A DNA stretch of 46,270 bases, taken from NCBI GenBank assembly GCA_030653975.1, contig JAURYH010000068.1:1-46270 (forward strand). The letters are read 5' to 3'. This document shows positions 23,627-32,171 of the stretch, piece after piece. The notes beneath the pieces are model-generated. The model did not search any database and was not told where the DNA came from. It saw only the letters and a list, made by a program, of their open reading frames with translations. Source of the DNA: Hydrogenophaga sp. (GTDB lineage Bacteria > Pseudomonadota > Gammaproteobacteria > Burkholderiales > Burkholderiaceae_C). The stretch's first letter is position 1. Each line of letters opens with the position of its first letter. The position numbers and the translations under genes were made by a program.

Positions 23627-24151
23627 ATGCTGACCGAAGACGGCAAACACCTCTACGTTTCCTACGATGAGTACCACAACCTCATCGAAAAGCTGGCGCT
23701 CAAGGTGCACCAGTCGGGCTGGCGGTTCGACACCATCCTGTGCCTGGCGCGCGGAGGTATGCGTCCGGGTGATGTGCTGTCGCGAATTTTTGATGTGCCC
23801 TTGGCCATCATGTCCACCAGCTCGTACCGCGCCAACGCGGGCACCCAGCAGGGCAATCTGGACATCGCGCGCTACATCACGACCCCCAAGGGCGAGATCG
23901 CTGGCAAGGTCCTGCTGGTGGACGATCTGGCCGACTCCGGCCACACGCTCAAGGCCGTGATCGAGATGCTGAAGAACAACTACGCGCCCATCACCGAGCT
24001 GCGCAGCGCGGTGATCTGGACCAAGCAGCTCTCGACCTTCACACCCGACTACTCGGTGGAATTCCTGCCGACCAACCCCTGGATCCACCAGCCGTTCGAA
24101 GGTTATGACAGCATGCGCCCCGAGCAACTGCTGGAAAAATGGAAGCTCTGA
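23627..24151 (+). CDS. Type I phosphoribosyltransferase (purine salvage-like)
   Basis: A 174-residue cytosolic protein with the PRPP-binding motif VLLVDDLADSGHTL, the signature of type I phosphoribosyltransferases. It resembles hypoxanthine/xanthine-guanine types by length and by the ILCLARGGMRPGDVLSR region. It would convert a free purine base plus PRPP to the nucleotide, but the base cannot be told from sequence. GGAG lies upstream of the ATG. Position after purA fits purine metabolism; metC follows five bases later. Confidence 0.88.
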   Translation: MLTEDGKHLYVSYDEYHNLIEKLALKVHQSGWRFDTILCLARGGMRPGDVLSRIFDVPLAIMSTSSYRANAGTQQGNLDIARYITTPKGEIAGKVLLVDDLADSGHTLKAVIEMLKNNYAPITELRSAVIWTKQLSTFTPDYSVEFLPTNPWIHQPFEGYDSMRPEQLLEKWKL

Positions 24152-24156
24152 GCTGA

Positions 24157-25347
24157 ATGAGCGATCTCTCCACACAACTGATTCACCATCCGTACCGCCC
24201 ACCTGAGGGCTTCGACGCTGTCGCGCCCGGCGTTCACAAAGCATCCACAGTCATCTTCCCCCATGTGCAGGCGCTGCGCACGCAGGAGTGGAAAGACAAG
24301 AGCGGCTACACCTACGGCCTGCACGGCACGCCCACCACCTTCATCCTGGAAGAGCGCATCGCCACTATCGAAGGCGGGCGCTTCTGCGTGCTGGCACCCA
24401 GTGGCTTGTCGGCCGTGTCGCTGGTGGACATGGCCTTTTTGCGGCAGGGCGACGAGCTGCTGATCCCCGACAACGCCTACGGGCCGAACAAGGCTTTTGC
24501 CAGCGTCGAGCTGGCGGCCTGGGGCATCACGCACAGCTACTACGATGCGCAGAACCCGTCCGACCTGGCCGCCAAGATCGGCCCCGCCACGCGCCTGGTG
24601 TGGCTCGAAGCGCCGGGGTCCATCACGCTGGAGTTCCCCGATCTGCCTGCGCTGGTGGCGGTGGTGAAACAGGCCAACGCTGCCCGCGCCAGCAAGCGTC
24701 CCATCCTGACCGCGCTCGACAACACCTGGGGCGCCGGGATCGCGTTCAACGCCTTCGATCTGGGCGCCGACATGTCCATGCAGGCGCTCACCAAGTACCC
24801 GAGTGGCGGTTCCGACGTGCTCATGGGCTCGGTCGTCACGCGAGACGAGGCGTTGCACCAGCAGTTGCTGATGACGCACATGCGCCTGGGACTCGGGGTC
24901 AGCGGCAACGACACCGAACTCGTGCTGCGGGGCCTCAACACCATGACATTGCGCTACCAGGCACAGGACGCCGCCACGCGCACACTCGCGACCTGGATGC
25001 AGGCGCAGCCCGGTGTGGTGCAGGTGCTGCACCCGGCCTTGCCCGGATCACCAGGACACGCCAACTGGCGGCGCGATGCGAAGGCCGCTGCCTGTCTCTT
25101 CAGCGTGGTGTTTGATTCGCGTTTCAGCCTGGCACAGGTGGACGCCTTCTGCGATGGGTTGAAGCTGTTCAAGCTGGGCTGGAGCTGGGCGGGTCCCATC
25201 AGCCTCTGCGCGCCGTACAACGTGTCTTCGATCCGTACCCAGGCCTGGCCCCACAAGGGTGGCTTGGTGCGCTTTGCCGTCGGTCTTGAAGCGGTGGAAG
25301 ACCTGCGCGCCGATCTGGCGCAAGCGCTGGCTACACTCAACGCCTGA
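24157..25347 (+). CDS. metC: Cystathionine beta-lyase (Cys/Met PLP-dependent enzyme)
   Basis: A 396-residue PLP enzyme of the Cys/Met metabolism family. The PLP-binding lysine lies in QALTKYPSGGSD near residue 213, and ALDNTWGAG marks the cofactor Asp. MetC cleaves cystathionine to homocysteine, pyruvate and ammonia. The SGGSDVLMGSV motif fits MetC better than MetB or MetZ, but related lyases cannot be ruled out. It follows the phosphoribosyltransferase by five bases. Confidence 0.88.
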   Translation: MSDLSTQLIHHPYRPPEGFDAVAPGVHKASTVIFPHVQALRTQEWKDKSGYTYGLHGTPTTFILEERIATIEGGRFCVLAPSGLSAVSLVDMAFLRQGDELLIPDNAYGPNKAFASVELAAWGITHSYYDAQNPSDLAAKIGPATRLVWLEAPGSITLEFPDLPALVAVVKQANAARASKRPILTALDNTWGAGIAFNAFDLGADMSMQALTKYPSGGSDVLMGSVVTRDEALHQQLLMTHMRLGLGVSGNDTELVLRGLNTMTLRYQAQDAATRTLATWMQAQPGVVQVLHPALPGSPGHANWRRDAKAAACLFSVVFDSRFSLAQVDAFCDGLKLFKLGWSWAGPISLCAPYNVSSIRTQAWPHKGGLVRFAVGLEAVEDLRADLAQALATLNA

Positions 25348-25381
25348 CCGATCCTTCCAACCCCTCCAAAGAAAGACTGTT

Positions 25382-25570
25382 TTGGCCACTCCCAATTACG
25401 GATACGAAAAGCGCCAGCGCGAGCTCGCCAAAAAGAAAAAGAAGGAAGAGAAGTTGCGCGCCAAGGCTTCGGGCAAGCCGCACGACGGCAGCGATGCGCC
25501 CGAAGCGCCGACCGAGCAGACCCCTGATTCTGGCCAGAACGCCGCTCCGGGCGGCGAGGGCCGGGGCTGA
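25382..25570 (+). CDS. Small lysine-rich hypothetical protein
   Basis: A 62-residue basic/acidic protein starting at a TTG (25382), with AAAGAAAG upstream. The N-terminal half (YGYEKRQRELAKKKKKEEK) is a charged helix with five consecutive lysines; the C-terminal half is acidic, Pro/Gly-rich and probably disordered. Short proteins beginning PNYGYEKRQREL occur widely in Burkholderiales as far as I recall, with no known function. It follows metC by about 35 bases and is convergent with the ABC ATPase gene. Confidence 0.7.
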   Translation: MATPNYGYEKRQRELAKKKKKEEKLRAKASGKPHDGSDAPEAPTEQTPDSGQNAAPGGEGRG

Positions 25571-25663
25571 TCACCTGCCGTCGCGTTCAACCACCCCTCA
25601 CGGTCACCGCCGCCTGCAGGAAGCAGCGCGGCCCAAAGAAGCCCGACGTGGTTGTTTTTGGCC

Positions 25664-26287
25664 TCAGAGTCCGATGACACTGGCCAGAACCACATCGACC
25701 GGCGCCTCGTAGTCGGCCAGCACCCAGGCCCGGCCGGGGTGTTCGGCGGCTTCCTGCAGCAGCTCGCTCAGGAAACGCATGGAAGGGGCGTCCAGCGCAG
25801 CAAAGGGCTGGTCGATCAGCGTGAGTGGTGTTCCCGATGCGAATGCCGCGGTGAGCAGGACTTTGCGCTTGCTACCGGCAGACAGCATGTACATCGGTTT
25901 TTCGATGTGTGGGTCCAGAGCAAAGCCCTGGATCAGATCGGCCAGGGCCTCTGGATCGAAGTTCGGGTATCGGCCAGGCAGGCTCTGGAACCAGGTTGCT
26001 GCGCTGATCTGATCGATGGACTCGCTGCGTGGATCGGTGCGAAAGACCTGCTGGCGGTAACGCTCGGGATCCTCGTGCAGGCTGTTGCCCCGAATCACCA
26101 GGGTGCCGGACTGGGGATGGATATCTCCCGCAAGCAGCCGAAGCAGGCTGGTCTTGCCGCTGTGTTCTTCGCCGCTGATCAGGCTCACACCCGGGGGAAC
26201 GTCGAAGCTCAAGCCTTCGAAGAGGAGTCGCTCCGGCCAGCGGAAGCACAGCCCTTGGGCTTGCAGAACGGGCGAGGCTTTGTTCAT
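25664..26287 (-). CDS. ABC-type ATP-binding protein with degenerate catalytic site
   Basis: A 207-residue single nucleotide-binding domain. Walker A is GEEHSGKT (39-46) and the signature is LSAGSKRKV near 133. The Walker B segment reads LTLIDQPFAALD: the catalytic Glu is Gln160 (codon CAG). The switch histidine expected near WVLADYEAP is not evident, and the Q-loop is unclear. Such changes usually slow or abolish ATP hydrolysis while leaving ATP binding. No membrane permease is nearby; the gene follows gspB by 17 bases and seems to be the last gene of a gspA-gspB unit. It could be a regulatory ATP-binding subunit. ABC family membership is firm; the function is not. Confidence 0.85.
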   Translation of the reverse strand: MNKASPVLQAQGLCFRWPERLLFEGLSFDVPPGVSLISGEEHSGKTSLLRLLAGDIHPQSGTLVIRGNSLHEDPERYRQQVFRTDPRSESIDQISAATWFQSLPGRYPNFDPEALADLIQGFALDPHIEKPMYMLSAGSKRKVLLTAAFASGTPLTLIDQPFAALDAPSMRFLSELLQEAAEHPGRAWVLADYEAPVDVVLASVIGL

Positions 26288-26304
26288 GGCTGTTCGGCAA
26301 GGTT

Positions 26305-27036
26305 TCAGTACGTGATGTTGTAGAGCGTGCCACGGTGGTTGAGCACGGCGCTGCGTGGCCCGACGGTCTCCAGTCTCAGACCAGGCTCGATTTCCTGTCC
26401 CTCGTGCACCACCTTGCCGTTGGCAATCAGCATGCGATGGGCGGGGTTTTTCGAGTAGGAAGATCCGCTGACCCTGACCGTCGGCCTTCCGCTGGCATCG
26501 GTTGTGGCCACAGGGCGCGCTGCCGCTGGTCGCGGGGGCAGGGTTGTCTGCGGTGGCGGTGTGGTCACCGAGTCGACGGTATCTTCAGTTTCCGTGGCGG
26601 CATCAGCCGTGTCCACGGCGCCAGCCGCCATAGCCTCTTCAACGGCCTCGGCCTTCGCCCGACTTGGCTGCAGGCGCGGGGGTGTTGACGGTGGTCGGGC
26701 GGGTGCCGGGGTGTGGGCTTCGACGGGTGGCTCGGGCGACAGGATGGGCAAGCTGGGCGTGGTGGGTGGCGCTGCGTCGACCAGAGGTGGCTCCACGGAT
26801 GCTGCCGCGGTGCGCACGTCGGGTGCCATGGGTGTATCTGGCGCGCGAAGAGACCACCACGTCAGCACCGCCGCCGCGAGCAAGACCAGAACGGCAATGG
26901 CCCACACGGTTTGACGGTGCCATGATGCGCCCGGCGCGGTTGCCGGGTGGTTTTTCCCTTGACTGTGAAGACCGGGCACATGGCCGCGCTCGCGATCGGC
27001 ATCGGCCCGCTTGAGTGCGTCGAGGATGTAGGACAT
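26305..27036 (-). CDS. gspB: GspB-like type II secretion assembly protein
   Basis: A 243-residue protein with the N-terminal signature MSYILDALKRADADRERG of GspB/ExeB, one membrane segment (44-63), a long Pro/Ala/Thr-rich periplasmic linker, and a C-terminal domain (about 180-243; HEGQEIEPGLRLETV) typical of the family. GspA and GspB move the GspD secretin through the peptidoglycan in type II secretion. It follows gspA by 26 bases. No other type II secretion gene is in the window. Confidence 0.87.
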   Translation of the reverse strand: MSYILDALKRADADRERGHVPGLHSQGKNHPATAPGASWHRQTVWAIAVLVLLAAAVLTWWSLRAPDTPMAPDVRTAAASVEPPLVDAAPPTTPSLPILSPEPPVEAHTPAPARPPSTPPRLQPSRAKAEAVEEAMAAGAVDTADAATETEDTVDSVTTPPPQTTLPPRPAAARPVATTDASGRPTVRVSGSSYSKNPAHRMLIANGKVVHEGQEIEPGLRLETVGPRSAVLNHRGTLYNITY

Positions 27037-27062
27037 GGTGGGTGGGGCCTCCTGGCCGTCTT

Positions 27063-28727
27063 TCAGAGGGGCTGCAGGCGGGGTTCGTCCACACCGCGGG
27101 CGCGATTGACCTGCATGAACGTGACAGGGCCCGCCAGGCCGTCCGCGTCGATCCCGTGGGCGCGCTGGAACGCCTGCACGCGGGCGTCCAGAGTGGCCGC
27201 GCCCGGCGCCAGCTTGCCGTCACGCTGCAAAGTGCCGAGCTGGGTGTTGAGCCACTCGGCCGCCAGCCCTTGACGGCCGTCGACCAGCCGGGTCGATTGC
27301 CCTGGCGGCAGTCGCCACAGGGTGGCGAAGTCACCGCGCCAGATGTCGGCGAGCCCGGTCAGCGGGAGTTGCCAGCGGCGTTCTCCGGCCTGCAGCACCG
27401 CGCTGTCCGTGCCCATGGCGACCAGCAGGGCCCAGGCAGGCGGTTGACCGGGCAGGCGCAGGGTCAGGAGGCCCGGGCGACCCAGTTGTCGCAGGCCGTG
27501 CAACGTCATGCGTCCGGTGCGATAGCACTGCAACCCGTGTTGCAGGGCGGTGGCGCAGGGCTCGCCTTGCTCGATGGACTGGTTCCATGTCCGGCCGAGC
27601 GCGTGCCAGGCCAGGGTTTCGGAGCGCAGGAGGTCGCTGAACGCGGGCACCTCAACGAGGGGTGGTGGTTCGACATCGCGCACAGTGGCTGGCGCGGTGG
27701 TCTCGTCGGTGGGCGCAGGATCGGCCATGGCTGGCTGCGGTGGCGCAGCCGCCGACGGCGGTGCACCCGCTTCGGTGGCGAGCTTGACCGGGTTCTTGTC
27801 GACCTGCATGGCCGCGAACACCAGCAGCGCGCCGCTCACCGCGCCCGTGGCCACCAGCGCCAGGCTGGCAAGCGGACGGCGTGAACGGGTGGGTGCCGAG
27901 GGTTTGAGTGTGTCAAACACCTCGGAGGCGGCCTTGTCCACCACGGCGCGTTCCACGCGGTGCTGACCGCTGGCGTAGGCACCGAGCAAGGCGCGGTCGC
28001 ACAGCAGGTTGATCCGACGCGGCACGCCAGTGGTGAGCGTGTGAACCCGGCGCAGGGCGTCGCGCGTGAAGGGCAGGGGCCCGTGCAATCCCGCCACATC
28101 CATGCGGTGCTGGATGTATTGTTGTGTCTCAGCTTCGTCGAGTGCTTCAAGGTGAAAGCGTGCAATGACACGCTGCGCGAGCTGTTCCAGTTCGGGTCGG
28201 GCCAGCAGGCGGCGCAGCTCGGGTTGTCCGATCAGGATGATCTGAAGCAGCTTGCGGGTGTTGGTCTCCAGATTGGTCAGCAGGCGCAGTTGTTCCAGCA
28301 CGTCGGCCGACAGGTTTTGCGCCTCGTCGATGATCAGAACGGTGTTCTGCCCAGCGGCGTGGGAAGCCAGCAGGAAGGCGTTGAGGGGATCGATGTGGTC
28401 TTTGGCCGTGACCTCACCCGGCCCCTGGTGGCTGACCTGCACACCGAACTCGTCGCAGACCGTGCGCAGCAGCTCGACGACCGTGAGCTTGGGGTTGAAG
28501 ATGTAGGCGACCCGGCAGTTCTCGGGGGTCTGCTCCAGAAAGCAGCGACAGATGGTGGTCTTGCCGGTGCCGATCTCGCCAGTGAGCAGCACAAAGCCGC
28601 CACCGCCCTGCACGCCATAGAGCAAATGGGCGAGCGCCTCCCGGTGGCGTTCGCTCATGAAGAGGTAACGCGGATCGGGTGCGATGGAGAAGGGGCTTTG
28701 CTTCAGGCCAAAGAAGTCGGCGTACAT
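27063..28727 (-). CDS. gspA: GspA/ExeA-like AAA ATPase with peptidoglycan-binding domain
   Basis: A 554-residue protein. The N-terminal AAA domain begins MYADFFGLKQSPFSIAPDPR, with Walker A GEIGTGKT (50-57) and Walker B LIIDEAQN near 131. A membrane segment lies near 280-300. The periplasmic part holds a peptidase-C39-like region and a C-terminal peptidoglycan-binding domain (ARVQAFQRAHGIDADGLAGP). ExeA uses ATP and peptidoglycan contacts to assemble the secretin. ATG 28727 is chosen over an upstream start because the family begins MYxxFFGL. The bactofilin gene lies 80 bases upstream on the same strand. Confidence 0.9.
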   Translation of the reverse strand: MYADFFGLKQSPFSIAPDPRYLFMSERHREALAHLLYGVQGGGGFVLLTGEIGTGKTTICRCFLEQTPENCRVAYIFNPKLTVVELLRTVCDEFGVQVSHQGPGEVTAKDHIDPLNAFLLASHAAGQNTVLIIDEAQNLSADVLEQLRLLTNLETNTRKLLQIILIGQPELRRLLARPELEQLAQRVIARFHLEALDEAETQQYIQHRMDVAGLHGPLPFTRDALRRVHTLTTGVPRRINLLCDRALLGAYASGQHRVERAVVDKAASEVFDTLKPSAPTRSRRPLASLALVATGAVSGALLVFAAMQVDKNPVKLATEAGAPPSAAAPPQPAMADPAPTDETTAPATVRDVEPPPLVEVPAFSDLLRSETLAWHALGRTWNQSIEQGEPCATALQHGLQCYRTGRMTLHGLRQLGRPGLLTLRLPGQPPAWALLVAMGTDSAVLQAGERRWQLPLTGLADIWRGDFATLWRLPPGQSTRLVDGRQGLAAEWLNTQLGTLQRDGKLAPGAATLDARVQAFQRAHGIDADGLAGPVTFMQVNRARGVDEPRLQPL

Positions 28728-28807
28728 ACCCGCAGCATAGCGGGGGCCGGAGGCTGGAACAATCGCGCCCGGCATCTGTTTGCCGGGCGCGTGTCAGATG
28801 CGTTCGA

Positions 28808-29386
28808 TCAGGCCGCGAGCGCCATCGCAGGCATGCTGGTGGAACTCGTGGAACTGGAACTCTTGCTGGGTGCGGCGTTCACCGAACACTCGATGTCGCC
28901 CGAGAGCTGGCCACCTTCTTCGATCACGACCTTGCCGTAGCGGATCTTGCCGGTGACGCGGCCGGTGGCGTAGATCACGAGCTTCTGACGCACGGTGAGG
29001 TTGCCGTCGAACACGCCGTGGATTTCGGCGATGTCGATCTCGGCCGAACCCTTGAAGGCACCTTGTTCGGCAATCTGGATCACGCGCGAATCCATGGTGG
29101 CTTCCACCAGACCTTCGACCACCAGCGTGTCGCAGTCGGTGATCTCGACACCCTTGAGTTTGATGTTCGGTCCCACGGTCAGCTTGCTGCCACCCTCCGG
29201 GATCACGGTGCTGGTGCGTGCGGGAGGGGTTGCGGGTGTGGGTGTGGGTGCAGGTTCTGAGGCAGTGGACGCTTGCGGTGTCACGGGTGATGCGCTGTTG
29301 CTGCCGACACCGTAGCGCTGCGTGGCCATGCCGGAGTTCAGGGTTTTGGGTTGTTCGGTCTCGCGTTTGCCAAAGTGCAATGCCAT
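28808..29386 (-). CDS. Bactofilin (polymer-forming cytoskeletal protein)
   Basis: A 192-residue bactofilin. A disordered Pro/Thr-rich N-terminus (1-65) leads into the beta-helical DUF583 core (VGPNIKLKGVEITDCDTLVVEG, ending near GDIECS), followed by a Ser-rich tail. Bactofilins form filaments without nucleotides and scaffold cell-wall or surface structures. The start has a near-perfect ribosome-binding site (AAGGAG, 9 bases away). It lies upstream of gspA on the same strand, but gspA may have its own promoter. Confidence 0.92.
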   Translation of the reverse strand: MALHFGKRETEQPKTLNSGMATQRYGVGSNSASPVTPQASTASEPAPTPTPATPPARTSTVIPEGGSKLTVGPNIKLKGVEITDCDTLVVEGLVEATMDSRVIQIAEQGAFKGSAEIDIAEIHGVFDGNLTVRQKLVIYATGRVTGKIRYGKVVIEEGGQLSGDIECSVNAAPSKSSSSTSSTSMPAMALAA

Positions 29387-29437
29387 GTCAGCTCCTTCAA
29401 AAGTGAAGCGCCCATGCTAAAGGCGACGCGGCTTACA

Positions 29438-29470
29438 TTCCCGTTTGTCCCGTAAGAGTGGTAACGGGAA
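29438..29470. promoter_or_regulatory. Inverted repeat TTCCCGTT-N17-AACGGGAA in a divergent promoter region
   Basis: An 8-base perfect inverted repeat (29438-29445 and 29463-29470) lies in the 153-base gap between the bactofilin and LuxR-regulator genes; the intervening bases include a further TCCCGT copy. The spacing suits a dimeric regulator. Which gene it controls, if any, is unknown. Confidence 0.35.
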
Positions 29471-29539
29471 GAACGGTACATGCGGTTGCCTGTTTTGCAT
29501 TTTTTCTTGTAACGGCGGCCTGCGCTACAGTGCCCCACC

Positions 29540-30373
29540 ATGTCCGATCACTGGGTGCTGGGCACCCGTCCTGCCTCATCCATCGCAGTACCCCTGTCGC
29601 AGGTGGTTGCGCTGCTGGCGCGCCTGGGCCTGAGTGAACGGCACGCAGTGGCCGAAGACCTGCTGCGCCTGGTGGGTGCGCAGGTGCCGCTGGCGCAGTG
29701 CACCATCTTCGCCTTCGAGGGCCAGCGCCGGCCGCGCACCGTGGCCGTGGGCGACCGCTCGCGCACGCAGTCGCTGCCCGACATTTCCGAAGCCTACGTT
29801 TCGCGCTTCTACCGGCTCGACGGCAGCGTGGCGGTGATGCGCCAGGAGTTCGCGGCGGCGCAAAAGGCCGGCATGGCCGAGCCCCGCATCGTGCTGCACC
29901 GCCAGCGCAGCGAAGACATCGCACACCCCGAATACCGGCGCATCTGCTACGCGCTGCCGCAGGTGGCCGAGCGGCTGGCCGTGATGGCGCTGTACGAGGG
30001 CCGGCGCTGGCTCTCGGTGAACCTCTACCGCGGCACCGAGCACGGGCCGTTCGACGAAGTGGCCATCGCCGTGGTGGAGGCCTTTGCGCCCCTGATCGTG
30101 CACGCCGTGCGCCTGCACCACACCGGCCAGGCGCTGAGCCAGGAGCTGCCCGACCTGGTGCTGGCGCGGCTGGCACGGCGCTTTCCGGCGCTGACCCAGC
30201 GCGACCACGATGTGCTGCGTGCGCTCATCGAGGGCCTGGGCACCGAGGCGCTGGCACAACGCCTGGGCCTGACGCTGGCCAGCGCCCAGACCTACCAGAA
30301 GCGCGTCTACCGCAAGCTCGGCGTGGCCGGTCAGCGCGAACTGCTGGCGCTCTTGCTGGGCGGCGAAGCCTGA
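29540..30373 (+). CDS. LuxR-family transcriptional regulator
   Basis: A 277-residue protein with a C-terminal LuxR-type helix-turn-helix (about 205-268; LTQRDHDVLRALIEG, then GLTLASAQTYQKRVYRKLGV) and an N-terminal region of about 200 residues with no clear known fold, likely a ligand- or partner-sensing domain. It lies 96 bases upstream of, and in line with, an FAD monooxygenase gene, so it probably regulates that gene. A -10-like TACAGT lies at 29526-29531, very close to the start. Confidence 0.85.
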   Translation: MSDHWVLGTRPASSIAVPLSQVVALLARLGLSERHAVAEDLLRLVGAQVPLAQCTIFAFEGQRRPRTVAVGDRSRTQSLPDISEAYVSRFYRLDGSVAVMRQEFAAAQKAGMAEPRIVLHRQRSEDIAHPEYRRICYALPQVAERLAVMALYEGRRWLSVNLYRGTEHGPFDEVAIAVVEAFAPLIVHAVRLHHTGQALSQELPDLVLARLARRFPALTQRDHDVLRALIEGLGTEALAQRLGLTLASAQTYQKRVYRKLGVAGQRELLALLLGGEA

Positions 30374-30405
30374 TCGGGGTCTCCCCGTGGTGGACCAGTT
30401 TTGTT

Positions 30406-30415
30406 CCCATATGGG
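30406..30415. promoter_or_regulatory. Palindrome CCCATATGGG upstream of the FAD monooxygenase
   Basis: A perfect 10-base palindrome, 55 bases before the monooxygenase start codon and just after the regulator gene. It could be the binding site of the adjacent LuxR-type regulator. The call rests only on symmetry and position. Confidence 0.35.
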
Positions 30416-30469
30416 GACATTGAATGCAGCAGCATTGCCTACACTGCCCCCACCATCAGGAGACAAACC

Positions 30470-32170
30470 ATGCACCAGCCGCACGCCGAACCCCGGCGCT
30501 CCATCTACTACGACTACCAGGTGTTCGACGCCTGGCTGCCTTCGCAGCACCCGCAGCCACAACACCACGCCGTGGTGATCGCCGGGGCCGGCCCCATCGG
30601 ACTGGTGGCCGCGCTGGAGCTGGCGCGCCACGGCGTGAAGTGCGTGCTGCTCGAATCCGAGCGCCAGGTGTCCGAAGGCAGCCGCGCCATCGTGTTCACC
30701 CGCCGCTCCATGGAAATATTGCAGCAGGTGGGTGTGGCGGACCGGGTGACTCAGGACGGTCTGCCCTGGCGTTTTGGCAACTCGGTCTACCGCGGCCAGC
30801 GCGTGTTCCGCATGGAAGCGCCGCACGACCCGGACGACCGGTTCTTCCCCATGATCAACCTGCAGCAGCAATATCTGGAGGAATACCTGATCGATGCCGT
30901 GCGGGCGAACCCGCTGATCGAGCTGCGCTGGGGCAACCGCGTGAACGCCGTGACGCAGGACGGGCAGGGCGCCACGCTGGAGGTCGACACACCCGAAGGC
31001 CCGTACACGCTGCAGACCGACTGGCTGGTGGCCGCCGACGGCGCGCGCTCCGGCATCCGCACGTTGCTGGACCTGAAGCTCGAAGGCGCGTCCTATGAGG
31101 GCCGCTTCGTCATCGCCGACATCCGCATCGACCTGCCGCTGCCCACTGAGCGCCTGGCGTTCTTCGACCCCGACTGGAACCCGGGCAACACCATCCTCAT
31201 GCACCGCGAGCCGCACGGCATCTGGCGCGTGGACTACCAGCTCCCACCCGGCGAAGACGCCGAAGCGGCCCTGAAACCCGAGTCGCTGAAAGCCCGCATC
31301 GACGCCCAGCTGGCCATGATCGGCCACGCCGGTGTGCCCTGGGAAATGGACTGGTGCTCGGTCTATTCGGCGCGCGCGCTCACGCTGCCCGACTACGTGC
31401 ACGGCCGCGTGCTGTTCACCGGCGACGCGGCGCACCTGCTGCCCATCTTCGGCGTGCGCGGCGCCAACACCGGCTTCCAGGATGCGCAGGCGCTGGCCTG
31501 GCGGCTGGCCTTCGTGGTCCAGGGCCTGGCCGCCGCGCCGCTGCTGGCGGGCTACAGCAGCGAGCGCGTGGGCGCGGCGCGCGAAATCATCGACGAGGCG
31601 GGCAAGAGCACGCGCTTCATGACCCCGCCCACGCGCGGCTTCCGCCTGCTGCGCGATGCGGTGCTCTCGCTCTCGCTCAGCGAACCCTTCGTGGGGCCGC
31701 TCTACCACTGGCGCACTTCGCGGCCACACGAATACGCACACTCACCTGCCAACAGCGCGGGCGACGACAACGCACTGTTCAAGGCCGGACCCGGTCACGG
31801 CGCGCCGCCGCAGAACGTGCGCCTGGGCGCTGACGATTACCTGCTGGACCACCTGGACCACCGTTTTTCACTGCTGTACTTCACCGAAGGTGCCAACGTT
31901 CCCGATGCGCTGACCGAGGTGGTGAACGAACTCCGCGTCAAAGGTCTGCCGCTGCGCGTGATCGCCGTGGGCAGCGCACAGCCGGTCGCGGGTGCCGATG
32001 AAACCCTGGCTGACACCGACGGCCACCTGCGCGAGCGTTACGGCGTGTTCGCTGGCGGTGCCGCCTACCTGTTGCGGCCCGACCAGCACGTGTGTGCGCG
32101 GTGGATGTCGCTCGACGCCACGCGGTTGCGCGCCGCCCTGATCAACGCCGCAGCCCTGCAAGGAGCCTGA
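30470..32170 (+). CDS. FAD-dependent aromatic-ring monooxygenase
   Basis: A 566-residue flavoprotein hydroxylase of the FAD_binding_3 (PHBH-like) class. The dinucleotide-binding motif GAGPIG is at 39-44, DG near 190, and the GDAAHLLP motif near 318. The C-terminal part (about 430-566) fits a thioredoxin-like domain seen in phenol/3-hydroxyphenylpropionate hydroxylases. Such enzymes use NAD(P)H and O2 to hydroxylate phenolic substrates. ATG 30470 has AGGAG six bases upstream. The substrate cannot be read from the sequence. It is followed one base later by a 63-residue gene. Confidence 0.9.
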   Translation: MHQPHAEPRRSIYYDYQVFDAWLPSQHPQPQHHAVVIAGAGPIGLVAALELARHGVKCVLLESERQVSEGSRAIVFTRRSMEILQQVGVADRVTQDGLPWRFGNSVYRGQRVFRMEAPHDPDDRFFPMINLQQQYLEEYLIDAVRANPLIELRWGNRVNAVTQDGQGATLEVDTPEGPYTLQTDWLVAADGARSGIRTLLDLKLEGASYEGRFVIADIRIDLPLPTERLAFFDPDWNPGNTILMHREPHGIWRVDYQLPPGEDAEAALKPESLKARIDAQLAMIGHAGVPWEMDWCSVYSARALTLPDYVHGRVLFTGDAAHLLPIFGVRGANTGFQDAQALAWRLAFVVQGLAAAPLLAGYSSERVGAAREIIDEAGKSTRFMTPPTRGFRLLRDAVLSLSLSEPFVGPLYHWRTSRPHEYAHSPANSAGDDNALFKAGPGHGAPPQNVRLGADDYLLDHLDHRFSLLYFTEGANVPDALTEVVNELRVKGLPLRVIAVGSAQPVAGADETLADTDGHLRERYGVFAGGAAYLLRPDQHVCARWMSLDATRLRAALINAAALQGA

Positions 32171-32171
32171 A

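Noticed and set aside
29576..31741. Long minus-strand open frame opposite the LuxR regulator and FAD monooxygenase
   Set aside because: Shadow of well-supported plus-strand genes; no domain features.
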